Made by a program: the position numbers and the translations under genes | Assembly (NCBI GenBank): GCA_964415605.1 | Contig: CAYQBA010000048.1 | Coordinates: 1-26,640 of the forward strand | Length of the DNA: 26,640 bases | Reading direction: 5' to 3' | DNA from: UCB3 sp964415605 | Lineage (GTDB): Bacteria > Chloroflexota > Anaerolineae > Epilineales > Epilineaceae | Part shown: positions 1 to 7,526 of the stretch, piece after piece | Numbering within the stretch: the stretch's first letter is position 1 | Layout of the letters: every line of letters begins with the position of its first letter | Notes under the pieces: generated by a model | Told to the model about the DNA's origin: nothing | The model's database searches: none | Seen by the model: only the letters and a program-made list of their open reading frames with translations

Positions 1-180
1 CACCGCGGGCAGGGCGCCCGCGAGCCCCGCCACCCCCAGCACCGCCGCCAGCGCCACCGCCAGACCGCCCGTGCTCGGCGTGGCCGCCAACGCGACCACC
101 GCCAGCAGCAAGAGCCCGACGTGGGTGCGCGGGTCCAGCCGAGACTGCCGCGCGGGGTCGACGGAAGGCGCTTCGCTCAT
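1..180 (-). CDS. ecfT: ECF transporter transmembrane subunit EcfT, N-terminal part (cut by window edge)
   Basis: Reading leftward from an ATG at 180-178, sixty codons stay open to the window edge. They begin MSEAPSVDPARQSRLDPRTH and continue into a hydrophobic stretch (VGLLLLAVVALAAT, then a second Ala/Val/Leu-rich segment), as expected for the first membrane helices of an EcfT/CbiQ-type subunit. The ATG overlaps the TGA of the upstream double-ATPase gene (ATGA, 4 bp), so the two are translationally coupled. EcfT is the integral membrane scaffold that joins the ATPases to the substrate-binding S component. The identity rests mainly on position, at the end of a thiW-ATPase operon, plus the hydrophobic start. 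The EcfT coupling motifs would lie outside the window, so the name is an inference. Confidence 0.7.
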   Translation of the reverse strand, partial: MSEAPSVDPARQSRLDPRTHVGLLLLAVVALAATPSTGGLAVALAAVLGVAGLAGALPAV

Positions 181-1817
181 CCCAACCGCCCCGCCACCGA
201 CAGCACCTGGCGGAGCCAGGTCCACCCGCCGGGCCGCAGCCCGGCGGCCCGAAAGGTCTCGACGTCGGCCATCACGGCGGACGGCGGTCCGACCGCGTCC
301 AACCGCCCGTCGGCCAACACCGCCCAGCGCGACGCGGCCGCATCCGCCAGCTCGACGTCGTGGGTGGCCATCAGCACCGCGCTGCCCGTGTGTGCCAGGT
401 CGGACAACAGGGCGACGAGCGCCTCGCGAAAGGGCTCGTCCTGCCCGGTGGTCGGCTCGTCCAGGACGGCGATCCGAGGGCGTACCGCCAGCGCGGCGGC
501 GAACGTCACGCGCTTCTTCTGGCCTTCGCTGAGCCGGAACGGCGATCGATCCAGGAGCGGCCCGAGGTCCAGGCGTTCGACCAGCCCCGCCAGCCAGGGC
601 GCGTCGTGCCGCCCGACGGCGTGCGGGGCGACGACGAGCTCGTCGCGGACCGTGGGGCGGAAGATCTGGTCGTTGGGGTTCTGGAAGACGAAACCGACGG
701 CCTGCGCCCACGCGCTGACCGGGCGTGCGGTGGTCGGGACGCCGGCCACCCGCACGACGCCCTTGGCCGGGCGGACGAGGCCGTTGCAGTGCTTGAGCAG
801 CGTGGTCTTGCCCACGCCGTTGCGCCCGAGGATGGCCACCACCTCGCCCGCGCCCACCGCCAGATCCAGCCCGTGCAGAAGCGGCCCGGACGGCCCGGCC
901 AGCGTGGCCCCTTCGAAGGCCAGGGCGGGCGGGCCGGCGGGGTCGGGCGATCTGGCGCTGGCCGGCGGCGGGAGGAAGGCGTCGGCAACCGGAATGTCCA
1001 GGTCCGCCAGCGCGGCGGGCGTCAAGCGCGACACGAGCCCGTCCAGCGACAACGGCACCGGCCGCAGGCCGATCGCCCGCGCCACCCGCACGGCGAGGGG
1101 GACGTTGAGCCCGAACCGGCGCACGTCGCTGGTCATGACCGCGGCCGGGGCGTCGTCGTGGACGACGCGGCCGGCCTGCAGCACCACCAGGCGGTCGGCG
1201 TGTGGGAGCAGCTGGCCGAGGCGATGCTCGGCCACGACGACCGTGATGCCCGACGCCGCGAGGCGGGTGAGGACGTCGACCAGGACCTCGCCCATCTCGG
1301 GATCGAGGTGGGCGAAGGGCTCGTCGAGGGCCAGGACCGCCGGTCGGGCCGCCACGACGGCGGCGATGAGCAGCCGCTGCTGTTCGCCCCCGGACAGCGT
1401 GTGCGGCACACGGTCCAGCGCCTCGCCGAGCCCTACCTGGGCGGCCGCGCCGTGGACGCGCGGCCCGATCTCGGCAGGCGGGACACCCAGGCTCTCGAGC
1501 CCGAACGCGATCTCGCGCGCGACGCTGCTGTTGAACAGCGCGCCCGCGGGGTTCTGCGGCACCAGCCCCACGGCCTCCATCATCGCGGCCGGGGGCTGGC
1601 GCAGGACATCGCGGCCGGCCACGCGGACCTCGCCCGACACCTGACCGCCGTGGAAGTGCGGCACCAGGCCGTTCAGGCAGCGCAGGAGCGTGCTCTTGCC
1701 GGAGCCGCTGGGGCCCGCCAACAGCACCAGCTCGCCGGTGCTGACGGCCAGGTCCACGCCGTCCAGGCTCGGCGCCTGCGCCGGGTAGGCATAGCGCAAG
1801 CCACGGATCTCGATCAC
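177..1817 (-). CDS. ECF transporter energizing protein with two fused ABC ATPase domains (YkoD-like)
   Basis: A 546-residue protein with two complete ABC nucleotide-binding domains in one chain. Domain 1 has Walker A GPSGSGKS (35-42), signature LSGGE (141-145), Walker B VLALDEP (161-167) and H-loop His198. Domain 2 has Walker A GRNGVGKT (331-338), a Q-loop VFQN near 377-380, the degenerate signature LSEGQ (429-433), Walker B IAVLDEP (449-455) and its H-loop in ATHD (484-487). It has no membrane segment, so it is a cytoplasmic ATPase driving an energy-coupling-factor importer. YkoD of the Bacillus HMP/thiamin system has the same fused layout. It lies 37 bp after thiW and overlaps ecfT by 4 bp, which makes the thiazole-type substrate the likely cargo. 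A GTG at 1817 (V-I-E-I-R-G) is taken as start because the longer frame upstream is non-homologous-looking and overlaps thiW. No strong ribosome site is visible; a GAGG lies about 14 nt upstream. Confidence 0.9.
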   Translation of the reverse strand: MIEIRGLRYAYPAQAPSLDGVDLAVSTGELVLLAGPSGSGKSTLLRCLNGLVPHFHGGQVSGEVRVAGRDVLRQPPAAMMEAVGLVPQNPAGALFNSSVAREIAFGLESLGVPPAEIGPRVHGAAAQVGLGEALDRVPHTLSGGEQQRLLIAAVVAARPAVLALDEPFAHLDPEMGEVLVDVLTRLAASGITVVVAEHRLGQLLPHADRLVVLQAGRVVHDDAPAAVMTSDVRRFGLNVPLAVRVARAIGLRPVPLSLDGLVSRLTPAALADLDIPVADAFLPPPASARSPDPAGPPALAFEGATLAGPSGPLLHGLDLAVGAGEVVAILGRNGVGKTTLLKHCNGLVRPAKGVVRVAGVPTTARPVSAWAQAVGFVFQNPNDQIFRPTVRDELVVAPHAVGRHDAPWLAGLVERLDLGPLLDRSPFRLSEGQKKRVTFAAALAVRPRIAVLDEPTTGQDEPFREALVALLSDLAHTGSAVLMATHDVELADAAASRWAVLADGRLDAVGPPSAVMADVETFRAAGLRPGGWTWLRQVLSVAGRLG

Positions 1818-1854
1818 CGCGGGCAGGCTGGCCTCGTGTTCTCCGGTAGACCGG

Positions 1855-2490
1855 TCAATCGCCGGGCCGGCCGAGGTCCGGGCCGGACGCGACGTCGAGG
1901 TCGACCACGCGCGCCCGCCGCAGCGCCGACAACACCGCAAGCCCAAGGGCGTTGCCGCCGACGGAGCTGAGCAGGAAAGCCACGAGCAGCCCCGCCATCG
2001 CCACGGGCCGACCGAGAATCACGGGCGCCACCACCCAGGCGCTGACCAGCGCCGCGACGATCCCGGTCCCGACGACCTCGCCGAGCGCGGCCATGGCCGG
2101 GCGGCGGGTGGCCCGCCATGCCACGCCGGCCAGGAACGCGCCGATCATCCCGCCGGGGAAGGCGAACAGCGTGCCGGTCCCGGTGGCGTTGCGCACGACG
2201 GCGGCGACGAACGCGACGAGCGTGGCCCACCACGGACCCAGGAGGACGGCGGCAATGAGGTTGACCATGTGCTGGGCCGGCGCCACCTTGGCCATGCCCA
2301 CCGGCACCGAAAGTTGGCCCAGCGCGACGGCGATGGCCACGAGCACGACCGCATAGGCGACGGTGCGGGTGGACGCCGTGCGGTACGAGTCGCGTGCCGC
2401 CCGCCACAGGGCCACGACCGCGGCGGCGGCCACCACGGCCGCGAATGCCGCCTGGGTGGCGGTCCACTCCCCAGGGCTCCAGAGATCCAC
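1855..2490 (-). CDS. thiW: ThiW, S component of an ECF importer for the thiazole precursor of thiamin
   Basis: A 211-residue, strongly hydrophobic protein with about five or six membrane segments. The core, AQHMVNLIAAVLLGPWWATL followed by RNATGTGTLFAFPGGMIGAF, is the recognisable ThiW signature (conserved QHM.N, LLGPW and GTG.LLAFPGSMIGAFLAG). ThiW proteins are predicted substrate-capture subunits for hydroxyethylthiazole, a role assigned in the literature from their linkage to thiamin genes and THI-box control. Here the gene lies between thiE and the ECF ATPase and membrane genes, which fits. It starts with GTG, 6 bp after the thiE stop, with GAGG just upstream. The first ~35 residues form an extra helix, perhaps an added N-terminal membrane segment. 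Substrate specificity is inferred from the family and not proven by sequence. Confidence 0.9.
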   Translation of the reverse strand: MDLWSPGEWTATQAAFAAVVAAAAVVALWRAARDSYRTASTRTVAYAVVLVAIAVALGQLSVPVGMAKVAPAQHMVNLIAAVLLGPWWATLVAFVAAVVRNATGTGTLFAFPGGMIGAFLAGVAWRATRRPAMAALGEVVGTGIVAALVSAWVVAPVILGRPVAMAGLLVAFLLSSVGGNALGLAVLSALRRARVVDLDVASGPDLGRPGD

Positions 2491-2496
2491 GCGGCC

Positions 2497-3186
2497 TCAG
2501 CCGGACAGCGCCCGGTCGACGGCCGCGCGCAGCGCACGCGCGGCGGCCTCGACGTCGTCGGCGAGGGTCACGGCCGAGATCACGGCGACCCCGGCGGCGC
2601 CGGCGCGAACGGCCGACGCGGCGTTGGCCGCCGTCACCCCCCCGATGGCGACCACCGGCAGCGGAGTGGCGGCCACGATCGCGGCCAGGCCGGCGGGGCC
2701 GATCGGAGCGTCGGCGTCCAACTTTGTGGCGGTCCCGAAGACGTCGCCGGCGCCGAGGTGGTCGGCGCCGCCTTCCCAGGCGGCGATGGCGGCCGCGGCC
2801 GTGGCCGCCGAGCAGCCCAGCCACGCGCCTGGGCCGAGGATCGCGCGCGCCGCGCGGGGCGGCAGGTCGTCGTCGCCGACGTGCGCCCCGTCGGCCCCGG
2901 CGGCGGCGGCGACGTCGACGCGGTCGTTGACGACGACGGGGACGCCGGCCGGGCGTGCGACGGCCAGCACGGTCTCGGTCAAGGCCACGAAGTCGCGCGT
3001 GCTCGCGCGCTTGGCGCGGACCTGCAGCACCGTGGCGCCGCCGCGCAGCGCGGCCGCCGCCACGTCCGCCGGGGAACGCCCGCGCAGATGCTCGGGGTCG
3101 ATCAGCACGTACAGCCGCAAATCGAGCGGTGCCGCGCGGCGCGACGCGGCGATGGTCATCTGGAATGCGCTGGTCGAGAGGTCCAT
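2497..3186 (-). CDS. thiE: Thiamine-phosphate synthase ThiE
   Basis: A 229-residue TIM-barrel enzyme that joins HMP-diphosphate to thiazole-phosphate, giving thiamin monophosphate and pyrophosphate in the cytoplasm. Visible family motifs are LQVRAK (54-59), VVVNDRVDVAAAAGADGAHV (84-103, with the NDR and GADG-H elements that hold the pyrimidine and Mg), GAGDVFGTATK (145-155) and VVAIGGVTAANA (178-189), ending in GVAVISAV. Its length is normal for the family, with a ~20-residue N-terminal extension. It lies 24 bp after thiL and 6 bp before thiW in the same operon. No Shine-Dalgarno precedes ATG 3186. A TATACT box sits 13 bp upstream, so an extra, almost leaderless promoter is possible. Met10 is an alternative start, also without a ribosome site. 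Confidence 0.96.
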   Translation of the reverse strand: MDLSTSAFQMTIAASRRAAPLDLRLYVLIDPEHLRGRSPADVAAAALRGGATVLQVRAKRASTRDFVALTETVLAVARPAGVPVVVNDRVDVAAAAGADGAHVGDDDLPPRAARAILGPGAWLGCSAATAAAAIAAWEGGADHLGAGDVFGTATKLDADAPIGPAGLAAIVAATPLPVVAIGGVTAANAASAVRAGAAGVAVISAVTLADDVEAAARALRAAVDRALSG

Positions 3187-3210
3187 GCGGTCGGATGGGA
3201 GTATAGCGTC

Positions 3211-4233
3211 TCAGCCGAAATGCCGCCACCCGCCGGCCAGCAGCCGCTCGGAGCCGTCGGGCAGCCTGAGGACGGTCCGGGTCTCCGCGGTGACGACGCC
3301 GATCCGCGTCACCGCCACGCCGGTGGCGTCGGCGACCCGCGCCACGAGGTCCGCGGCGGCCTCGGGGCGCGCCGTGAAGAACAGCTCGTAGTCCTCCCCC
3401 CCCCCCACCGCCCAGTGGAGCGGGTCGGCGCCCAGGGCCGCGGCCGCGCGGCGGGTCGCCTCGGCCACCGGCAGCCGCTCGGCGTCGATCCGCAGCCCGA
3501 CGCCGCTCTGACGGGCGATGTGGCCGGCATCCGCGGCCAGCCCGTCGCTGATGTCGATGGCGGCCGTGGCGCCCGCGCGGCCGAGGAGCGGCGCCACCTC
3601 GAGCCGCGGCGATGGCCGCTGCTGGCGCTGGACGACGGCGTCGCGGTCGGCGGTGGTGACCGTCAGCACGCGGCCTTCGATCTCGGCCAGGAGCACGGCC
3701 AGCCCGGCGGCGGCGGCGCCGAGGTCGCCCGTCACCAGGACGGCATCGCCCGGGCGTGCGCCGGATCGGAGGAGCAGGCCGGCGGGATCGACCTCGCCGA
3801 GCAGGGCGAGGTCCACCGTGACCGCCGGCCCGCGGGTCAGGTTCCCGCCGACGAGATCGGCGCCCCACCGGGCCAGCTCGGCGGCGATGCCGTCGACGAT
3901 GGCGAGGGCGTCGCCGGCCGGTGTTTCAGGCGGGGCGGCCAGCACGGCGAGCGCATGCGTGGGCGACCCGCCCATGGCCGCGATGTCGCTGAGGTTGATG
4001 GCGGCGGCCTTGTGGCCGATCCAGGCGGGGGGCGTGCGGCCCGGGACGAAGTGCACACCGGCCACTTGGCTGTCGATGGTGGCCAGCTGCAACCGCCCGC
4101 CCGGCAGCCGCAGGACGGCGGTGTCGTCGGGCCCGGCACCGACGACGGTATCGGCCCGCTGGGGCCCGAGGCGCGCCACGATCCGGTCGATGAGCGTGAA
4201 CTCGCCGAGGTCGCCGACGGTCTGGTTGTCCAT
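3211..4233 (-). CDS. thiL: Thiamine-monophosphate kinase ThiL
   Basis: A 340-residue member of the PurM/ThiL ATP-grasp-like superfamily that phosphorylates thiamin monophosphate to thiamin diphosphate, the active cofactor. Motifs in order: GPDDTAVL (34-41, metal and ATP), VAGVHF (57-62), GHKAAAINLSDIAAMGG (73-89), GGNLTRGP (129-136; many homologues have GGD here), IDISDGLAADAGHI (about 222-235) and VGGGEDYELFF (about 275-285). Its length is typical. ATG 4233 is preceded by GGAG at 7 nt spacing, which supports the start. It is the first gene of the thiL-thiE-thiW-ECF operon. A TTGACC -35-like box (4265-4270) with only a poor -10 (TGTGGA, 4242-4247) lies between it and the terminator of the next unit. 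The GGG codons of VGGGED form an 11-G mononucleotide run (plus-strand C11 at 3396-3406). Confidence 0.96.
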   Translation of the reverse strand: MDNQTVGDLGEFTLIDRIVARLGPQRADTVVGAGPDDTAVLRLPGGRLQLATIDSQVAGVHFVPGRTPPAWIGHKAAAINLSDIAAMGGSPTHALAVLAAPPETPAGDALAIVDGIAAELARWGADLVGGNLTRGPAVTVDLALLGEVDPAGLLLRSGARPGDAVLVTGDLGAAAAGLAVLLAEIEGRVLTVTTADRDAVVQRQQRPSPRLEVAPLLGRAGATAAIDISDGLAADAGHIARQSGVGLRIDAERLPVAEATRRAAAALGADPLHWAVGGGEDYELFFTARPEAAADLVARVADATGVAVTRIGVVTAETRTVLRLPDGSERLLAGGWRHFG

Positions 4234-4241
4234 GGCGATGC

Positions 4242-4270
4242 TCCACAGCGTGGCGGCCGGCGCGGGTCAA
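4242..4270 (-). promoter_or_regulatory. Possible promoter of the thiL operon
   Basis: On the minus strand TTGACC (4270-4265) is followed after 17 bp by TGTGGA (4247-4242), 8 bp before the thiL ATG. The -35 is good and the -10 poor. The GGA of the -10 is part of the GGAG ribosome site, so the true promoter may differ. No TPP riboswitch fits in the ~40 bp between the neighbouring terminator and thiL. Confidence 0.3.
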
Positions 4271-4273
4271 CGC

Positions 4274-4308
4274 AAAAAGGGAGGGCACCCCTGAGGATGC
4301 CCTCCCTT
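4274..4308 (-). terminator. Rho-independent terminator of the lipoprotein gene
   Basis: On the minus strand an 11-bp perfect stem (plus-strand arms 4277-4287 and 4298-4308, AAGGGAGGGCA pairing with TGCCCTCCCTT) closes a 10-nt loop and runs into five T residues (4278-4274). It starts 56 bp after the stop of the lipoprotein gene at 4365 and lies just before the thiL operon, insulating the two same-strand units. Confidence 0.92.
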
Positions 4309-4364
4309 GCTTGCTTCGTCCAGTCGGTCCGGCGGAGCTCAGGCCTGGCGGTGTGACCCGCCGA

Positions 4365-5258
4365 TCAGCCCTCGATCTCCATGGCGAGCTCGGCGATGAC
4401 CGTCGCCGCGTCCGTCGTCGACACTTCCTCGCCCTTCGTCAGCGCCTCGGCCGTCTCGGCGTACGACGCGCCAGCCGGCACGTTCTTCAGCGCCTCCGCG
4501 ATGGCGTCCGACACCGCGCCGGTGTCGCCGGCCTTCGCGAACTCCGCGACGATGTCTTCCCACGTCACCGTGCCGTCGCTGTCGGCCGCCAGGGCGGTCG
4601 TCACCTCGGCCACGATCTCCTCGACGCCTGCCGGCGCCACGGGCTCGTCGCCACCGCTCGACCCGGCGTCCATCGCCGTGAGCGCAGCCAACACGTCCTT
4701 GGCCTGCGGGAACGTGGCCGGGAACGTGCCGCTCGACACCATCGACGCCGACCGCGTGTTGTAGAGCAGGTTGGCCACCGAATCCGTGCAGCCGGCCTTC
4801 TGCGGGCAGATGGTCTGCAGGTGCGTCTCGAAGTTGGCGACGGCCTCGGTGCACTGCGCGTTGGCGCCGCAGGCGTCCTCGATGCCCGCCCAGTCCACGC
4901 GCTGCGTGGGCGAGAGCGAGTTCAGGTAGTCCTCGGGGCTCGCGTAGCCCTGGCTGCCCTGGCTGCCCTGGGCGCCCTGGGCGCCGCCCGTCGAACCGCC
5001 GCTCGGGTTGATCGGCTCGCCCGGCTTCGCGCCGCTGCCCGGCTCCGACCCCGTGCTGCCGCCCGCCGGCTCTTCCGCGCCGCCGCCGGGCTGCTCGCCG
5101 CCCGAAGGCTCTTCGCCGCCCTGCCCCGGCTCCGCGGGAGCGGGCTCGCCGCCGGTCACCGCCGAGCCCGACATGTCGTTGCCGGACGTGCTGCACGCCA
5201 CGGCGGTCAAGGTCGCGGTCGCCAGCAGCATGGCCACGAACAAACGAGTGTAACGCAT
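4365..5258 (-). CDS. Secreted lipoprotein with Gly/Pro/Glu stalk and EF-hand-like loop, function unknown
   Basis: A 297-residue protein that starts at ATG 5258 behind a strong AAGGAG. It opens with MRYTRLFVAMLLATATLTAV and then A-C, a lipoprotein signal with the likely lipidated Cys at 22. Residues ~34-103 form a low-complexity stalk rich in Gly, Pro, Glu and Ser that ends in collagen-like GAQGAQGSQGSQG. The rest is a small, mostly helical domain with four cysteines (DACGANAQC and TICPQKAGC, spaced like two disulfides or a four-Cys pair). Further on is the acidic loop ADSDGTVTWED, which resembles an EF-hand loop lacking the acidic first position. I do not recognise the family. It looks like an exported, membrane-anchored protein held off the surface by the stalk, possibly binding calcium. 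It is a single-gene unit with its own terminator. Longer in-frame starts are unlikely because they lack a ribosome site. Confidence 0.85.
   Translation of the reverse strand: MRYTRLFVAMLLATATLTAVACSTSGNDMSGSAVTGGEPAPAEPGQGGEEPSGGEQPGGGAEEPAGGSTGSEPGSGAKPGEPINPSGGSTGGAQGAQGSQGSQGYASPEDYLNSLSPTQRVDWAGIEDACGANAQCTEAVANFETHLQTICPQKAGCTDSVANLLYNTRSASMVSSGTFPATFPQAKDVLAALTAMDAGSSGGDEPVAPAGVEEIVAEVTTALAADSDGTVTWEDIVAEFAKAGDTGAVSDAIAEALKNVPAGASYAETAEALTKGEEVSTTDAATVIAELAMEIEG
4948..4983 (-). repeat. Four 9-bp tandem repeats coding the Gly-x-Gln linker
   Basis: On the plus strand CCCTGGCTG occurs twice, followed by CCCTGGGCG twice, in direct tandem. They encode the (GAQ)2(GSQ)2 stretch at the end of the lipoprotein stalk. 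Whole-codon units make copy-number change harmless to the frame. Confidence 0.85.
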
Positions 5259-5454
5259 TGTCGCTTTCTCCTTGTGGTTGTTGTAAAGGTTCGGGTGGCT
5301 CGATGCCGTATCGGTCTGTGCCCATCGGGTGGGCTTCGATTCGCGTTGGGTTGGGTGCTTCACCTTCCTCAAGGGCCGGCCTCCTTTCCCGCTTGCCATC
5401 GGTCTCGCGGGAGCCCCGCTGCGCCGATCGATCGACTGTTCCTGCTTCTGGTGC

Positions 5455-5505
5455 CTTATACACGGACCCGCGCGGAATGTTCCCGAAAAGTGCGGAATCT
5501 GTCAA
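5455..5505 (-). promoter_or_regulatory. Candidate promoter(s) of the lipoprotein gene in the 243-bp leader 5259-5501
   Basis: Two overlapping candidates exist on the minus strand. GGAACA (5483-5478), 17 bp, then TATAAG (5460-5455) has a good -10, and its -35 contains the GGAAC seen in many extracytoplasmic-function sigma promoters, lying inside a GGAA-CA-TTCC inverted repeat. TTGACA (5505-5500), 17 bp, then GAACAT has a perfect -35 but a weak -10, and the -35 overlaps the stop codon of the upstream cyclase gene. Either would leave a leader of roughly 190-220 nt before the lipoprotein ATG. No other feature was seen in 5259-5454 besides the AAGGAG ribosome site. Confidence 0.4.
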
Positions 5506-7526
5506 AGTTGTGGCTCAGACGACGCATCGGTGGCCGCGGTGGGAGCGTCGGGGTGTGGGGTGCCACTGGCCGGGGCGCGCTCGCGCAGGGCATCTTCGAT
5601 GGCATGCCACAAGGACGCACCGCCGCCGGATCGCCTGGCCGCCGCGGCCTGCCAGAGGGCGGGCAGGTCGACGAGGTCGGCGATCCCCACGCCTTCGTTC
5701 ATGCGCTCGTCGCGCAGCCAATGGCGCCACAGCGCCCCGCACAGGCGCTGCGCGGCCTCGGCGTCGTCGACCCGGTCGGCCCACTCGAGCGCGGCGCGCA
5801 GGTTGTCGCGCTCGGCGTCGAGGCGCGTGCGCCACGCGGACTGCTCGGGCGCGGCGATGCGGCCCGTGGCGACCTCGGCCACCGCGGTGAAGTGCCGCAG
5901 GTGGCGGGCGCGGACGGTGTCGAACTCGCCGGCGGCTTCGAGGCGGGCGTTCGCGTAGGCGCGCACCGGTTCGAGGAAGCGGTAGCGGCCGGCGCCGTCG
6001 CGGTCGGTGAACACCACTAGACTCTTGTCGACCAGCCGCCCGAGGATGTCCAGGGCGTCGCGGGCGTCGACGGGCCGGCCGGCGCACACGGCCTCCGTGG
6101 CCTCGACGGACCACCCACCGCGGAACACCGCGAGGCGGCGGAACAACACGACCTCGGGGATGTCGAGCAGGTCGTGGCTCCAGTCGAGCGCGGCGGTCAG
6201 GGTTCGCTGGCGCGCCTTGGACCGCCGCCGGCCCGAGGGTGCGGGCAGGCGGGTGTCGAGGCGCGCCAGGATGTGCTCGGGCGCCATGTGGGCGACGCGG
6301 GCGGCAGCGAGCTCGATGGCGAGCGGGATGCCGTCGAGCCGGCGGCAGATGGCGGCGACGGCGGCGGCGTTGGACGGGGAGAGCGTGAACGCGGGCTGGG
6401 CGGCGGCGGCGCGCGCCACGAAGAGCTCGACGGCGGCATGGGCGGCGAGCTCGGCGACGTCGGCGGGCGTCGCGACAGGGCGGTCGCCGCCGGGGATGCC
6501 GAGGGGCGGGACGGGCCAGACGACCTCGCCGGCGACGGCCAGCGGCTCGCGGCTGGTGGCCAGCACGGCGACGCTTGGGGCACGGCGGAGGATCTCGGCG
6601 ACCGCGACGGCGGCGCCGTCGACGACATGCTCGCAGTTGTCGAGCACGACGAGCAGTCGGCGTTGGCGGAGCTGGTCGACCAGCGTGGCGAGGGCCGGGC
6701 GCCCGATCTCCTCACGCACGTCGACGGCGGCGGCGATGGCGGAGGCGACGAGGTCGGGCGCGGCGACGGAGGCCAGCTCGACAAACCACACCCCGTCCGG
6801 GTAGGCGTCGAGCACGTCCGCGGCGACGTGCAGCGCCAGCCGGGTCTTGCCGGCGCCGCCGACGCCGGTCAGGGTCACCAGGCGGCTGCGCGCCAGCCGC
6901 GCCTTGACGGCCGGGAGATCGGCGGCGCGCCCGATGAACGAGGTCGTTTGGCTCGGGAGGTTGTTGGGGCGGCTCTCGAGCGCCCGCAACGGGCCGAACT
7001 CGGCGGGGATGCCGGCCGCGGTGACCTGGAAGACCCGCTCCGGACGGTGGAGGTCCTTGAGCCGGTGCTCGCCGAGGTCGACGAGCGCCACGCCGGCGGG
7101 GAGGTCGTCGCGCACGAGCTGCTCGACGGCGTGCGACAGCACGATCTGCCCGCCGTGGGCGGCGGCCAACAGGCGCGCGACGCGGTTGAGCGGGGGACCG
7201 AAGTAGTCGCCGTCGCGTTCCTCGGCAGAGCCCGTGTGCAGCGCCATCCGCACGCGGAGCCCGGCGAGCGCCTCGTCGGCGACGAGGTCGCGCTGGGCGG
7301 CGACGGCGGCGGCCAGGGCGCGCGGGGCGTGGGCGAAGACGACGTAGCACGCGTCGCCGACGGTCTTGAACACGCACCCGCCGTGCGCCGCGGCGGACGC
7401 GCGAAGGGCAGCCTCGTGGCGGCGCAGGACGGCCATCATCCCGCCGCGGCGGCCTTCCCAGTGCCGGGACGAGCCCTCGAGGTCGGTGAAGAGGAACGTC
7501 ACGGTGCCGGTCGGCAGGTCAACCAT
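5502..7526 (-). CDS. Adenylate cyclase fused to a STAND-type ATPase (short paralogue)
   Basis: A 674-residue protein. Residues ~8-170 form a class III cyclase domain (TVTFLFTDLEGSS start). It has metal-binding Asp15 and Asp58 and the adenine-selecting pair Lys54/Asp107. Transition-state Asn114 and Arg118 (NRVAR) are also present, so an active adenylate cyclase is predicted. After SRPNNLPSQTTSFIGR comes a P-loop ATPase with Walker A GVGGAGKT (221-228), Walker B LLVVLDNCEH, and the sensor ATSREPL. A winged-helix-like region (LFRRLAVFRGGW) and a short helical tail (about 560-674) follow. It lacks the long TPR tail of its neighbour. Proteins of this cyclase plus predicted-ATPase type occur in actinobacteria and Chloroflexota as putative signal-responsive regulators. 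ATG 7526 overlaps the upstream paralogue's stop by 8 bp (ATGGTTGA); ATG 7532 is an alternative. Confidence 0.9.
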   Translation of the reverse strand: MVDLPTGTVTFLFTDLEGSSRHWEGRRGGMMAVLRRHEAALRASAAAHGGCVFKTVGDACYVVFAHAPRALAAAVAAQRDLVADEALAGLRVRMALHTGSAEERDGDYFGPPLNRVARLLAAAHGGQIVLSHAVEQLVRDDLPAGVALVDLGEHRLKDLHRPERVFQVTAAGIPAEFGPLRALESRPNNLPSQTTSFIGRAADLPAVKARLARSRLVTLTGVGGAGKTRLALHVAADVLDAYPDGVWFVELASVAAPDLVASAIAAAVDVREEIGRPALATLVDQLRQRRLLVVLDNCEHVVDGAAVAVAEILRRAPSVAVLATSREPLAVAGEVVWPVPPLGIPGGDRPVATPADVAELAAHAAVELFVARAAAAQPAFTLSPSNAAAVAAICRRLDGIPLAIELAAARVAHMAPEHILARLDTRLPAPSGRRRSKARQRTLTAALDWSHDLLDIPEVVLFRRLAVFRGGWSVEATEAVCAGRPVDARDALDILGRLVDKSLVVFTDRDGAGRYRFLEPVRAYANARLEAAGEFDTVRARHLRHFTAVAEVATGRIAAPEQSAWRTRLDAERDNLRAALEWADRVDDAEAAQRLCGALWRHWLRDERMNEGVGIADLVDLPALWQAAAARRSGGGASLWHAIEDALRERAPASGTPHPDAPTAATDASSEPQL

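Noticed and set aside
1814..3868. 684-codon minus-strand frame across thiL, thiE and thiW
   Set aside because: It is Arg/Gly-rich shadow sequence in a different frame from three well-recognised genes.
4948..4983. Short CRISPR-like or mobile repeat
   Set aside because: The four 9-bp units are contiguous, in frame, and encode a linker, with no spacers.
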